Notes: generated from the letters alone by a model not told the origin. A stretch of DNA of 64,000 nucleotides from Melioribacteraceae bacterium (GCA_016927595.1 JAFGMI010000018.1:161697-225696); one strand, 5' to 3'; shown: positions 16,934-26,816, numbered from the stretch's first letter. Translations and numbers: made by a program.

Positions 16934-19048
16934 ATGGAACAAATTAATAGCAATCTTGAAAGTTTTCACAATATAGGTACGACCACAGATTGGGTCGTGA
17001 TGGTAGCATATTTTATAGCAGTAATGCTATTCGGAAGTTACTTCGGCAGATATAACAGAAGTACTAAGGATTTCTTCTTCGGTGGTCGCAGATTTGCATG
17101 GTGGCTGATAGCATTCTCTATAGTCGCAACAGGTGTAGGAAGTCATAGCTTCGTAAAATACTCGGCGATGGGATTTAAGAACGGATTCTCATCGACCATG
17201 ACTTATATAAACGACTGGTTTTTTGTACCCTTCTTTCTATTCGGATGGCTACCGATTATCGTTTATACAAAAATTCGTTCAATACCCGAATACTTTGAGC
17301 GGAGATTTAGTCCTTCAGCAAGATTTCTTGCAACGATTTTACTTTTGTTTTACATGATTGGTTACATCAGTATAGGTTTTCTGACTTTAGGAAAAGCAGC
17401 CCTGCCTCTGCTCCCGGAAAGTTTTTCATTGTTTGGCATGGAGTTTCAGGTTACACTCATGGGTGTTATCATATTCATTGCTGTAATTACAGGAATTTAC
17501 ATAACGTTTGGCGGTCAGACTGCTGTAATATTTACTGATCTGCTGCAGGGAGCAATTCTCTTATTTGCAGGATTTTTATTATTCTTCCTTGGTGTAGCTC
17601 ATTTGGGAGGGTTTGATATTTTCTGGGACATCCTGCCTACAGAGTGGAAGCTTCCACTTGCGAACTTTAATGAACCATCAAGTTTTAATTTTGTGGGAAT
17701 TTTCTGGCAGGATGGAGTTGCCGGTTCGGTAGGGTTCCTCTTTATGAACATGGGACTTATTATGCGGTTCATGGCTACGAAAAGTGTAGACGAGGGCAGA
17801 AAGGCTGCTACATTTAATATTTTATTTATGCTTCCATTGTCTGCAATAGTAGTCGGTAATGCAGGCTGGATAGGAAAAGCCCTATCCATTTCAAATCCTG
17901 CAGAGGTTCCACCAAACACAGTCCCGGACGAGATATTTGTCGTTGTGGCTAATATCGTATCATCCCCTGGTGTATTTGGTTTTATAATGGCTGCATTAAC
18001 AGCTGCACTGATGTCCACTGTTGATACACTGATTAATGCCACAGCTGCAGTATATATTAACGATGTTCACAGACCAATTGAAGCATTTCTTAAAGTTGAT
18101 CAAAGTGATTTAAAGAAAACCGACAGATCAGAACTTGTTGCGGCGAGATATTCATCCATAGTAATAACCACACTGGGTGTGCTGGGTGTACTTATATTCC
18201 GTGATTTTCCGACCGTTTATGAAGCACACGGTTACTTTCACTCGACACTCACACCGCCGTTAGTTGTTGCTATATTTTTGGGATTATTCTGGAAGAAATT
18301 CACACCCGCGGCAGTTATCACAACATTTGTCGGAGGAGTGGCATTAATGATAGCCGCTTTACATTATCCGAATCTTATCTCCCCTTTCGATCACGGAATA
18401 GAGATGAATCCTGAGCGTCCGTATTCTTATATAAGGGCTTTATACAATCTTTTCGTGTGCGTCGCAGTAGGCGTTACCGTAGCTCTCTCGAGCAGATATC
18501 TGAAAGATGCTGCCGGCAGAATCAGAAATTCTGAATATTCCAGAATAATAATTTATTCAATCGTTTCACTTTCTGTTCTGCTGTTTACACTTATATTATT
18601 CAACCTTGGTAACGAGCCTCTTCTACTTTTTCAGGCATTGCTGCTGATAGTTACTGTTGCGGTTTCTTCTGAATATTTAGTCAAGTACGATGAGATCGCA
18701 CAAACTGAAGGTCTTACAGTATGGTCTGTAAAAAAAGCAAAAGAGTTTTTCAAAGGCGGTAAAATAAATGACCGCGAGGGAGAAGTTATACATGTCCATT
18801 GGAAACTGAAAGAGTTTGATGAAGATGTCCTTTACTTCTCGAAAAATGATATGGCGAAAATGCAGGCTGAGGTCGGTGACCTTGTGTATATATGCGATAA
18901 AAGAAAGTATCTCGGCGGCTTGAAGTCGGTTCACTCTGTATTCGGTGAACCACACGAAGAAGACGGAATCGTATATATGAATGAAGAAAACAGGCTGAAC
19001 GGTCAGTTTATTCCGGGTAGAGTTTTAACCGCTGAAAAAGAGATGTAA
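16934..19048 (+). CDS. Sodium:solute symporter (SSS family)
   Basis: 704 residues. Around 13-14 membrane helices span residues 15-580, starting DWVVMVAYFIAVMLFGSYFG. The family signature region STKDFFFGGRRFAWWLIAFS is followed by the sodium-site helix VATGVGSHSFVKYSAMGF. A soluble C-terminal part of about 110 residues extends into the cytoplasm, which is longer than in simple SSS carriers. The substrate is not evident; sugar, amino acid or carboxylate are all known in the family. It is cotranscribed with the preceding 70-residue gene. Confidence 0.88.
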   Translation: MEQINSNLESFHNIGTTTDWVVMVAYFIAVMLFGSYFGRYNRSTKDFFFGGRRFAWWLIAFSIVATGVGSHSFVKYSAMGFKNGFSSTMTYINDWFFVPFFLFGWLPIIVYTKIRSIPEYFERRFSPSARFLATILLLFYMIGYISIGFLTLGKAALPLLPESFSLFGMEFQVTLMGVIIFIAVITGIYITFGGQTAVIFTDLLQGAILLFAGFLLFFLGVAHLGGFDIFWDILPTEWKLPLANFNEPSSFNFVGIFWQDGVAGSVGFLFMNMGLIMRFMATKSVDEGRKAATFNILFMLPLSAIVVGNAGWIGKALSISNPAEVPPNTVPDEIFVVVANIVSSPGVFGFIMAALTAALMSTVDTLINATAAVYINDVHRPIEAFLKVDQSDLKKTDRSELVAARYSSIVITTLGVLGVLIFRDFPTVYEAHGYFHSTLTPPLVVAIFLGLFWKKFTPAAVITTFVGGVALMIAALHYPNLISPFDHGIEMNPERPYSYIRALYNLFVCVAVGVTVALSSRYLKDAAGRIRNSEYSRIIIYSIVSLSVLLFTLILFNLGNEPLLLFQALLLIVTVAVSSEYLVKYDEIAQTEGLTVWSVKKAKEFFKGGKINDREGEVIHVHWKLKEFDEDVLYFSKNDMAKMQAEVGDLVYICDKRKYLGGLKSVHSVFGEPHEEDGIVYMNEENRLNGQFIPGRVLTAEKEM

Positions 19049-19092
19049 TTCCGTTCAGGCAACGGTATTATTTTCAATCCTGCGATAAGTTA

Positions 19093-19620
19093 TCAGAAAT
19101 CTTCCCGGACTTCCTGCTTTCTGCTAAGACCGTTTTTATCTATGTATAAATTCTTCTCAATAAGTTTTTTTATTACAATCGGCGGTACGAAATCACTTAC
19201 ATCGCTCTCAAACTGAGCCAGGTTTCGGACAATGGTTGAATTAAGATAAGTATATTTCTCGTGCGGCATTAGAAAGATTGTTCGCAAATCTTCATCAAGC
19301 TTACGGTTCATTAATGCCATCTGGAACTCATATTCAAAATCACTTACAGCTCTCAAACCTCTTATAATGCCTACCGCACCTACTTCTTTTGCATGATCAA
19401 CGATCAAACCGCTGAACGAATCGATAATAACACGCTCGTAATCTTTAAGACATTCACGCAGCATTTCAAGTCTTTCAGCCACGGTAAAAAGCGGTGTCTT
19501 GGATGGATTTCGTGCAACAGTAACAACAACTTCATCGAACAGTCCTGTTGCTCTTTGAATAACATCAATATGACCGTATGTAACGGGATCGAATGTACCC
19601 GGATATATTACTCTTTTCAT
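19093..19620 (-). CDS. coaD: Phosphopantetheine adenylyltransferase
   Basis: 175 residues. The nucleotidyltransferase motif TFDPVTYGH (residues 8-16) and the C-terminal YLNSTIVRNLAQF, equivalent to the usual SSTxVR, identify CoaD. It makes dephospho-CoA from ATP and 4'-phosphopantetheine in CoA synthesis. The C-terminal KNGLSRKQEVREDF is slightly extended. It lies tail to tail with the symporter gene and upstream of nothing else in coenzyme A synthesis. Confidence 0.97.
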   Translation of the reverse strand: MKRVIYPGTFDPVTYGHIDVIQRATGLFDEVVVTVARNPSKTPLFTVAERLEMLRECLKDYERVIIDSFSGLIVDHAKEVGAVGIIRGLRAVSDFEYEFQMALMNRKLDEDLRTIFLMPHEKYTYLNSTIVRNLAQFESDVSDFVPPIVIKKLIEKNLYIDKNGLSRKQEVREDF

Positions 19621-19725
19621 AACAATTAATTTTAATTACTGTTTCGGATGAAATATACCATATTATCGATTAACATAAAAACCGATTTTTATTTAAGCTT
19701 TTAAACGGTGATTCAGCAATCGTTC

Positions 19726-20274
19726 TTATTCAATCCTTAAAATGTAAATAACGCTGTCGCCGAGCCGGCGTTCAGGTTCCATTGCAAAGATTTCAACATC
19801 TTTTTCACGCGTTTGAATTGATCTTTCGATCAGAAATATTCCGCCTTCATTAAGAAAATTATTGTTGAGAATATTTTTATATACCAGATGAATATCGTTC
19901 TTGAAGAATGGTGGATCCGCGAGAATCAAGTCATAATTCACAGTTGACAAGGATGCGGTAAATTTTACTGCGTCTGATATAATTACCTTACATTCTTTCT
20001 GTGCTTTTACTTTATCAATATTCTCTTTTAATACAGCAGACACCTTAAAATTTTGCTCGACAAAACAGACTTCAGCCGCACCCCTGCTTAATGCTTCCAG
20101 ACCAAGAGAGCCAGATCCGGCATATATATCCAATACTCTTATGCCTTCAAAATCTATTCTATTGTTCAAAATATTGAAAATTGATTCCTTGTTTCTGTCG
20201 GTCGTAGGTCTTACAAGATCCGATTTAGGGAATTTGACAGGTATGCCCCGATATTTGCCGGCAATAATTCTCAT
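19726..20274 (-). CDS. rsmD: 16S rRNA (guanine-966-N2)-methyltransferase
   Basis: 182 residues from ATG 20274 (MRIIAGKYRG is the usual start; a TTG two codons earlier is less likely). Motifs: RPTTDRNKESIFNIL, the SAM-binding VLDIYAGSGSLGLEALSRGA and the catalytic ADPPF. RsmD methylates G966 of 16S rRNA in the 30S subunit. It commonly sits next to coaD, as here (105-bp gap), so they may share a transcript. Confidence 0.96.
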   Translation of the reverse strand: MRIIAGKYRGIPVKFPKSDLVRPTTDRNKESIFNILNNRIDFEGIRVLDIYAGSGSLGLEALSRGAAEVCFVEQNFKVSAVLKENIDKVKAQKECKVIISDAVKFTASLSTVNYDLILADPPFFKNDIHLVYKNILNNNFLNEGGIFLIERSIQTREKDVEIFAMEPERRLGDSVIYILRIE

Positions 20275-20416
20275 GGTCAAATATACATCAATTGTTTTTC
20301 AGTAAATAAAAAAAATAAATTTTTTGTTTCATCTTTTTCATCGAATACTTAACTTGACATTCAAGTTAAATCAACCAAAAATATACTGCAACACTTATCT
20401 TAGCTTGGGGAATTAT

Positions 20417-20656
20417 ATGAGCTACAGAATTACATTAAACAAGCCGTTTCCTTTTAATCAAACCGAGAAAAAACTAAGTACATTAAGCGTAAAACTTTTT
20501 GATTATGGTACTGCCAAGTTTTTTTCATACAAAGACAAGTTTTATGAATTAGAAGAAGACTCTCACCGAAATATTGTGGGTTTAACCGTTCATGGCAACT
20601 CGGCTGCTGACTTCAGAAGTCTGATGAATATTAAAGATAAAATTTTTGCGGAGTAA
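20417..20656 (+). CDS. Small conserved-looking hypothetical protein
   Basis: 79 residues from ATG 20417 (MSYRITLNKPFPFNQTEKKL). The ribosome site GGGG lies 7 bases upstream, and a longer in-frame extension to 20324 has no such site and reads like non-coding sequence. It is predicted as a mixed alpha/beta soluble protein. I do not recognise the family. It is divergent from rsmD and convergent with the PilM-like gene. Confidence 0.55.
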   Translation: MSYRITLNKPFPFNQTEKKLSTLSVKLFDYGTAKFFSYKDKFYELEEDSHRNIVGLTVHGNSAADFRSLMNIKDKIFAE

Positions 20657-20678
20657 CTTTTATCCCTGCTTGAAACAG

Positions 20679-21602
20679 TTACACCAATCGGTAAGCAACC
20701 CCTGCAGCCGAATTGAATTTGTTTGCATTAACAAGAAAATCGCTTTTTCCTGAGAGACTTTCACCGTATTTCATTTTAATAAACGGATCAGCTGTATTCA
20801 ATCCTATTCCCAGCGACGTTTGAATTTTTTCGATCAGTGATTCGGATTGAGTATCTATAAATACGAATGACATATCGATATCAATTACCTTGCCGAACCT
20901 GCGTGAACTTTTCTCGAATAAATTGTTCAGCGAAGAAACAATTTCTTCGTTATTGTTACACTCGAACCATTCATAAAGCACGGGATGTTTATTCTCCAAT
21001 ACTATTGCCGAGAGAAAATTATCTCTAATCAAAATTGTTAAATAATTATTCTCGTATGTTATCAGGTTCTGAAAGAATAAAACATTGTTAGCTGCAAAAT
21101 GTTCGTGGTCGACATATCTCAATACAAGATTGTTCCTGATACAAAACTTATTAAGGATATGAATCAATTTTTTCGGAAGAACAATCAGGATCAAGCTCGC
21201 TTTATCTCTAAGACTACTGTCCGTCACAGTTACAGTTTGTACTGCCAGATCCGTGATGTTATGCCCGGGCATCAGGACAGACAATTCCCAGTTAATATGT
21301 TCCTGTAAATCGCTTTTGGTCAGCGCCGGATCGTAGGGTATGTCAAAAACATTAAAAACATGAGACGGCAGGGTAAATGATACATTGTTGGTTAACAAAG
21401 GGCTTCGTACGGAAATTTCGCTGAATGCATTCTGGAGAATGGTGATGAATCGTGTTTCCTTATCTTCAAAATTTAAAAAATCGGAAAAGTATTCTTCTTC
21501 AACATTCTCCAGAACAAAATTATTAAACTTCTTATTAACTTCGACAATCTGAAGTTTATTATTACTTAATTGAATTCCTGCATGATTATGATTAACCGAC
21601 AT
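20679..21602 (-). CDS. PilM-like (actin-fold) protein
   Basis: 307 residues. The N-terminus GIQLSNNKLQIVEV resembles the first strand pair of PilM/GspL actin-like proteins. LTKSDLQEHINWELSVLMPG matches the PilM helix containing the conserved W-E pair, and the end AAGVAYRLV matches the last helix. The nucleotide-binding glycines are weak, so the call is to fold rather than activity. Together with the next two genes it may form part of a pilus or DNA-uptake apparatus. Confidence 0.5.
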   Translation of the reverse strand: MSVNHNHAGIQLSNNKLQIVEVNKKFNNFVLENVEEEYFSDFLNFEDKETRFITILQNAFSEISVRSPLLTNNVSFTLPSHVFNVFDIPYDPALTKSDLQEHINWELSVLMPGHNITDLAVQTVTVTDSSLRDKASLILIVLPKKLIHILNKFCIRNNLVLRYVDHEHFAANNVLFFQNLITYENNYLTILIRDNFLSAIVLENKHPVLYEWFECNNNEEIVSSLNNLFEKSSRRFGKVIDIDMSFVFIDTQSESLIEKIQTSLGIGLNTADPFIKMKYGESLSGKSDFLVNANKFNSAAGVAYRLV

Positions 21603-21613
21603 TGGAATTTAAC

Positions 21614-22177
21614 TTATTCCCAGGAAGCTGTATTTTTAAGAGCGTCTGAGAATAAATCCCCAATTCTATCTTTATTATTTGTATCAGGGGTTTCAATTAA
21701 GTACCTTGAACCAATTGTAACTAATGTATCAATATTAACGATTCTTCCTCTTCTATTAATAATCGTATCCATAATTATACTTGTATCGACTTTCATAATA
21801 TATCGTAATCCATTGCCTGGATAATAGTAAAGCGAATCTGGTATAAACTCACCATTTAAAAGCGGATCGAAAGGATTAGTCGATCTCATTCTCACCGAAT
21901 CAAATCCGGCGATTAAATTTGCAACGGTAGTGTCGGTTTTTATAAAGTTTATCAGACTGTCCAAGTTATCCGTAAACTTACCATAGTTTCTTTCCCACAG
22001 GATCTGCGCCTCTTTAAGATTTGACATCCTCAACCGGCTTTCATTCTTTATATATGTTCTTCTCTCTATAACGTTTGTCGGTTCAACAATAGCAACATGA
22101 ATCAACACATAAACCAAAGCAATAATTATAACGTACAGAATCGCATGCACATACCAGGGTTCTGACTTTGAACTCAT
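21614..22177 (-). CDS. Hypothetical single-span membrane protein
   Basis: 187 residues with one N-terminal helix (about 10-30, VHAILYVIIIALVYVLIHVA) followed by a soluble domain. The part after the helix (RLRMSNLKEAQILWERNYGK then FTDNLDSLINFIK) reads like the long helix and start of the globular part in pseudopilins, but the N-terminal prepilin site is absent. It lies 11 bp upstream of the PilM-like gene on the same strand. Family unknown. Confidence 0.5.
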   Translation of the reverse strand: MSSKSEPWYVHAILYVIIIALVYVLIHVAIVEPTNVIERRTYIKNESRLRMSNLKEAQILWERNYGKFTDNLDSLINFIKTDTTVANLIAGFDSVRMRSTNPFDPLLNGEFIPDSLYYYPGNGLRYIMKVDTSIIMDTIINRRGRIVNIDTLVTIGSRYLIETPDTNNKDRIGDLFSDALKNTASWE

Positions 22178-22197
22178 TTTACCTCCAGGTGATATAT

Positions 22198-22605
22198 TTA
22201 TTCAATAATTAAAAATTTTTTTAACTTATCTAATTTCGCCTTCCCAATTCCTCTAACTTCCAGCAACTCATCGAGACTTTTAAAGCCGTTCTTACGTTTT
22301 CGCAATTCAATTATTTTTTCTGCCGTCTTTTCACCGATACCGGGAAGAGTTAATAATAAATTAAAATCTGCGGTATTAATATTAACTAATTTATTATCCG
22401 TTTCTAAAGATTCAGATAATATTTCTTTTTCGCTAAAATCTAAAAGTTCCTCTTCATAATCAACTTTTTTGTCCTTCAAATTATCACCCTTAACTGTATC
22501 GCCGGCACTTCTGAATACACTGTCAACTTTTGAATAATCGTATTCATTATAGTCATACTCAGCAGCTCTGTCTTTCAGATGCACCAGTAAACCGCCGATA
22601 ATCAA
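22198..22605 (-). CDS. ComEA-like helix-hairpin-helix protein, start uncertain
   Basis: 135 residues from a TTG at 22605. The C-terminal half (LVNINTADFNLLLTLPGIGE then KTAEKIIELRKRKNGF) is a clear double helix-hairpin-helix DNA-binding domain as in ComEA. The frame stays open for 27 codons further upstream (to 22686) and reads LKDITKQWGFTETETKVVLF, the cytoplasmic head and start of the membrane helix usual in Bacteroidota ComEA-like proteins. No ATG, GTG or TTG precedes it there; ATT at 22668 is the only near-start. So either the start is non-standard or the N-terminus is damaged. Membrane-anchored, probably DNA uptake related. Confidence 0.7.
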   Translation of the reverse strand: MIIGGLLVHLKDRAAEYDYNEYDYSKVDSVFRSAGDTVKGDNLKDKKVDYEEELLDFSEKEILSESLETDNKLVNINTADFNLLLTLPGIGEKTAEKIIELRKRKNGFKSLDELLEVRGIGKAKLDKLKKFLIIE

Positions 22606-22713
22606 TGAAACCGCAAGAAATAAGACGACCTTTGTCTCGGTTTCGGTAAATCCCCATTGTTTTGTAATATCTTTAAGGCTGATGATCTATCCGGTTAAAA
22701 ATTAAAATCATCT

Positions 22714-23841
22714 TTACTGTGGAACCTTAATGTTCGGCATCTGCTGCAATTCTTTTAGTAAATCCTTTTCTTTAGCCGATACTTTTGACGGAACATAAAT
22801 ATTTATCTTAACAAGCTGATCACCTGCACCATGTCTGTTAAGATGCTGTATTCCTTTTTCGCGCATCTTTAAAAATTTACCCGGTTGTATTCCTGGTTCA
22901 ACTTTCAGTTTTGCCCTGCCGTTAAGAGTGGGTATTTCAACTTCACTGCCGAGAACTGCTTCGGGGTAACTGATAAAAAGCTCGTAAATTATATCATCAC
23001 CGTCTCTAACGAAATATTCATGGGGCAATTCTTTGAATACCACAATAATATCTCCCGCCGGACCTCCGTTTTTTCCCGCATTTCCTTCACCCCTAAGTGT
23101 CATATAACTGTTATCAACAACACCTGCGGGAACGTTAATCTTAATTGTGGTTTCAGTGTATACTCTTCCTTCTCCCTTACAAGTTAAACACGGAGCGGAA
23201 ATAATTTTACCTGTACCGGAACAATTACTGCAGGGCTGAATATTTACAAACTGACCGAACAACGATCTTGATACCTGTCTCACTTCCCCTGTACCCTGAC
23301 AAACACTGCAGGTACTATATGAGTTACTGTCTTTTGCTCCGGTGCCTTTACATGATTCGCATTGTTTGTGTTTTTTTAATTTGATCTTCTTTGTCGTGCC
23401 AGATGCAATTTCTTCAAGTGTTAATTTAAGTGTAACTTTCAGATCCGAACCCGGAGTTCCGGCTGTCCTCTGTCTTCCGCTGCGGGATCTGCCGGCAGAA
23501 CCCCCGAAAAAATCATCAAATATAGATCCGCCGCCGCCAAAAGCTCCGCCGAATATATCGGAAAAATGACTGAAGATATCATTCACATCTGAGAAGCCAT
23601 GAAAATCCTGCCCGCCTTTTAATCCGCTGTGTCCAAACCTGTCGTATTTCGCACGCTTATCCGAATTGCTTAAAACTTCATAAGCCTCGGCTGCCTCTTT
23701 AAATTTTTCTTCTGCCTGTTTATCGTCCGGGTTTCTATCCGGATGATATTTCATAGCCAGTTTCCTGTAAGCTTTTTTTATATCATCTACCGAAGCATTT
23801 TTTTCAACGCCTAATACTTCGTAATAATCTCTTTTTGCCAT
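22714..23841 (-). CDS. dnaJ: Chaperone DnaJ
   Basis: 375 residues. J domain with HPD ([11 protein letters not shown]), a Gly/Phe-rich region, four zinc motifs of the type CxxCxGxG ([32 protein letters not shown]) and the C-terminal substrate domains. DnaJ stimulates DnaK ATPase and delivers unfolded proteins. It is third in an hrcA-grpE-dnaJ operon; dnaK is not in the window. Confidence 0.98.
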   Translation of the reverse strand: MAKRDYYEVLGVEKNASVDDIKKAYRKLAMKYHPDRNPDDKQAEEKFKEAAEAYEVLSNSDKRAKYDRFGHSGLKGGQDFHGFSDVNDIFSHFSDIFGGAFGGGGSIFDDFFGGSAGRSRSGRQRTAGTPGSDLKVTLKLTLEEIASGTTKKIKLKKHKQCESCKGTGAKDSNSYSTCSVCQGTGEVRQVSRSLFGQFVNIQPCSNCSGTGKIISAPCLTCKGEGRVYTETTIKINVPAGVVDNSYMTLRGEGNAGKNGGPAGDIIVVFKELPHEYFVRDGDDIIYELFISYPEAVLGSEVEIPTLNGRAKLKVEPGIQPGKFLKMREKGIQHLNRHGAGDQLVKINIYVPSKVSAKEKDLLKELQQMPNIKVPQ

Positions 23842-23850
23842 TTACTTTTC

Positions 23851-24459
23851 CTATTTGGTTGCATCATCTACTTTATTCGAGTCATCACTATCCGATGCCT
23901 CTGGAATATCCTGACTGACAATTACTTTTGAATGCTTGATTACCCTGTCTTTGTAAATATAACCGGGTTCTACCTCGTGAATAATTGTATGAGGCGGGTA
24001 TTTATCCGAAGGCTGCTGCATAAGAGCTTCATGCAAATTAAAATCGAACTCCTGTCCCTCACAGTCTATTTTTTGCACGCCCTGTTCCTGAAGAATTTTT
24101 GTGAATTTATCGAATACCAGTTTAATTCCTTCCTGCAGTGACTGCGAATTATTTTCACTTGCATGATCAAGCGATCTTTTAAGATCGTCGTACACGTGAA
24201 GAACTTTAATAATGAACGGCTCGGCAGCATATTTCAGCAAATTCAACTGATCCTGTTCCGTCCGGCGTTTATAATTCTCAAATTCCGCGATTCTTCTGAG
24301 CAGTCTGTCATTCAATTCTGCATTTGTTGATTCAAGTTCTGTAATTCTATTTATCAAATCTTCGGAATTATTGTCCTCAGCTTCCAAAGATTTATCTGAC
24401 TCTGTTTTAGGTTCTTCTTCGTTAATATTCTTTTTAATTTCTTTTTCTTTTTTTGACAT
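23851..24459 (-). CDS. grpE: Nucleotide exchange factor GrpE
   Basis: 202 residues: a charged N-terminus, a long helix (about 30-75, ITELESTNAELNDRLLRRIA, then EFENYKRRT) and the C-terminal beta domain with PGYIYKDRVIKHSKVIVSQ. GrpE releases ADP from DnaK. It lies between hrcA and dnaJ with 36- and 9-bp gaps. Confidence 0.97.
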   Translation of the reverse strand: MSKKEKEIKKNINEEEPKTESDKSLEAEDNNSEDLINRITELESTNAELNDRLLRRIAEFENYKRRTEQDQLNLLKYAAEPFIIKVLHVYDDLKRSLDHASENNSQSLQEGIKLVFDKFTKILQEQGVQKIDCEGQEFDFNLHEALMQQPSDKYPPHTIIHEVEPGYIYKDRVIKHSKVIVSQDIPEASDSDDSNKVDDATK

Positions 24460-24495
24460 AATATCTCCTGCAATTACTCTTATTCCAATACTATT

Positions 24496-25551
24496 TTATA
24501 TATTCTTTTTTTTCAATTCCTTTGAAAGTGACTCTGCAACAAAAACAACAGCGGCAACAATTTTTGAATACTGCATTCTCTTTGGTCCTATTACACCAAC
24601 AGTACCGGAAACTTCGCCTAAATTATAATCCTTCGTAATTAAACTGAAATCCGACAATTGTTCATCTTCGTTTTCCGTTCCGATCATAATATTAACAAGC
24701 CTCCCGTCTTCCCGTCTTTCATCTTTCTCCATCAAATGTACTATAACATCTTTGTTTTCGATTAATTCAATGATGCCCTTTAAATTTTCATGATCTGTAA
24801 ATTCGGGCTGCTTTAAGACGTTAGTAGTACCGCTCAGAATTGCCCTGCTTTTTGCAGGTATGTTGCTGAATATTTTATCGACCGAATCCAGGAACACGCG
24901 GATAATGGGCTTTAATTCATCCCGGCTATATTCTTTAAGTCTCTCTGAGAACGATTTCCTTATTTCAGAAAACTGCAATCCCGAAAGCCGTTCGTTTAAT
25001 ATCCTCTGTATATTCTTGAGGCTATCTTCTTTAATCTCCTTAGTAATTTCAAGGGTAATAGTTTTTATCAGACCGGATTTAACAGTTATTATTACAAGTA
25101 TCCTGTTGGACGATAAACTTACCAGCTGAATCTTTTCCAGTTCGGCATTATCGAATTTCGGATAGGTTATACAGGCAAGCTGATTCGTAAGTTCACTTAA
25201 TATATACGAAGTAAGCTCAATTAGATCATTAGTCTCAGAGACATTCGAAATAAGTGTATTCTCAATTTTTGTAATTTCATCTATAGCCAGTTCAGGCGGA
25301 TCCATCAAAGAGTCAACATAAAACCTGTATCCCCGATCGGTAGGTACTCGTCCTGCTGATGTATGAGGATGATCCAGAAAACCGGTCTCTTCAAGATCCG
25401 ACATGATGTTCCTTATGGTTGCCGGCGATAATCCAATATTGTATCGCTTTGAAATATTACGGGAACCAACCGGATTAGCCGTCAGTATGAACTGCTGTAC
25501 TACATACCGGAGTATTACTTTCTCTCTATCAGTTAACTCGAATATATCCAT
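24496..25551 (-). CDS. hrcA: Heat-inducible transcription repressor HrcA
   Basis: 351 residues. The N-terminal winged helix-turn-helix includes PVGSRNISKRYNIGLSPATI, RNIMSDLEETGFLDHPHTSA and GRVPTDRGYRFYVD; a GAF-like domain follows. HrcA represses chaperone genes by binding CIRCE elements. No CIRCE (TTAGCACTC-N9-GAGTGCTAA) is visible in the 248 bp upstream, so the operon itself may not be autoregulated in the usual way, or the element is diverged. Confidence 0.97.
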   Translation of the reverse strand: MDIFELTDREKVILRYVVQQFILTANPVGSRNISKRYNIGLSPATIRNIMSDLEETGFLDHPHTSAGRVPTDRGYRFYVDSLMDPPELAIDEITKIENTLISNVSETNDLIELTSYILSELTNQLACITYPKFDNAELEKIQLVSLSSNRILVIITVKSGLIKTITLEITKEIKEDSLKNIQRILNERLSGLQFSEIRKSFSERLKEYSRDELKPIIRVFLDSVDKIFSNIPAKSRAILSGTTNVLKQPEFTDHENLKGIIELIENKDVIVHLMEKDERREDGRLVNIMIGTENEDEQLSDFSLITKDYNLGEVSGTVGVIGPKRMQYSKIVAAVVFVAESLSKELKKKNI

Positions 25552-25799
25552 GATAATCTGAAAAAATTATAAAACGAACTATTAAAATACTCAAAATCAA
25601 CAAATTTTTCAGTGAAACAATATTTTTGAATTCGCTTAAAATTAGATGTTTTCAATATTGTACAGTCGCAAAATAAAGAATAACCTAAAGATTCGATCAT
25701 TAATACAAAATTTTTATTCCATTGTTTCTTAAATATTACCATATAATTCAAAGGCATTTAATATCTTTTAGCCTGGAATTTTAATTCTTTGGAGACAAA

Positions 25800-26795
25800 G
25801 TGAGCGAATCTTATAAATCTGCCGGCGTGGATATTGAAGCGGGCGAAGAAACTGTCGACAGAATCAAAAACCATGTTAAATCTACATTTAATAAAAATGT
25901 ACTCGCTGATATCGGACATTTCGGAGCATTTTTTGAAATCGATAAAGGTAAATATGACAACCCTGTGCTTGTTTCCAGTGTCGACGGTGTTGGTACTAAG
26001 TTGAAAATTGGATTCATGATGAATAAGCATGATACCGTTGGGCGGGATTTGGTTAATCATTGCGTGAACGATATAGCGGTATGCGGTGCAAACCCTCTTT
26101 ATTTTATGGATTATCTTGCATTCGGCAGACTGGTACCCGAGAAAGCCGAACAGATTATTAAAGGATTCGCAATAGCATGCAGAGAAAATGATGTGGCGCT
26201 AATAGGCGGAGAAACTGCGGAAATGCCGGGATTATACGATGATAACGAATACGATATGTCGGGTACAATAGTAGGTATTGTCGAAAAGAAAAATATACTG
26301 GATGGAAGCAAGGTTAGCAAAGGTAATGTGTTACTCGGACTTCCATCCACCGGACTGCACACAAACGGATACTCATTAGCCAGAAAAGTGCTTCTGGATA
26401 AATATAATCTGACTGATAAGCCGGTGGGTCTGAATGCAAGTCTCGGTGAAGTACTACTGAATGTTCATAAATCGTACCTTATGGCGATAAGGAATCTCAT
26501 TGATCGCATTGATGTTAAAGCTTTCTCCCATATTACAGGCGGCGGTATTATTGGAAATACAAAACGTATTGTTCCGGATGGTTTGAATTTGAAAATAGAC
26601 TGGAAAAGTTGGGAAGTTCCACCGATATTCAATCTGATTCAGTCTGCAGGTAATATTACTGATGACGAAATGAGAAAAGCTTTTAATATGGGTATAGGAT
26701 TGATAGCTGTAATTGACGCGAATGATATTGCCGCTGCTGAAAAAGTATTGGCAGAATTGGGTGAAGAATCGTTAGTAATCGGAAGTGTTGAATAA
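25800..26795 (+). CDS. purM: Phosphoribosylformylglycinamidine cyclo-ligase (AIR synthetase)
   Basis: 331 residues from GTG 25800, with a GGAG ribosome site 7 bases upstream. Motifs: VSSVDGVGTKLKIGF, the metal/phosphate region GGETAEMPGLYDDNEYDMSG and ITGGGIIGNTKRI. PurM closes the imidazole ring in purine synthesis (FGAM to AIR, ATP-dependent). It is divergent from hrcA and followed by the TatD fusion gene after 21 bp. Confidence 0.97.
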   Translation: MSESYKSAGVDIEAGEETVDRIKNHVKSTFNKNVLADIGHFGAFFEIDKGKYDNPVLVSSVDGVGTKLKIGFMMNKHDTVGRDLVNHCVNDIAVCGANPLYFMDYLAFGRLVPEKAEQIIKGFAIACRENDVALIGGETAEMPGLYDDNEYDMSGTIVGIVEKKNILDGSKVSKGNVLLGLPSTGLHTNGYSLARKVLLDKYNLTDKPVGLNASLGEVLLNVHKSYLMAIRNLIDRIDVKAFSHITGGGIIGNTKRIVPDGLNLKIDWKSWEVPPIFNLIQSAGNITDDEMRKAFNMGIGLIAVIDANDIAAAEKVLAELGEESLVIGSVE

Positions 26796-26816
26796 AATTA
26801 AGAGTATAAATAGATC

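Noticed and set aside
25533..25757. 74-codon frame upstream of hrcA on the minus strand
   Set aside because: It overlaps the hrcA start in another frame, lies in AT-rich promoter DNA and resembles nothing known.
25552..25799. CIRCE operator expected before hrcA-grpE-dnaJ
   Set aside because: The usual TTAGCACTC inverted repeat was looked for and not seen.
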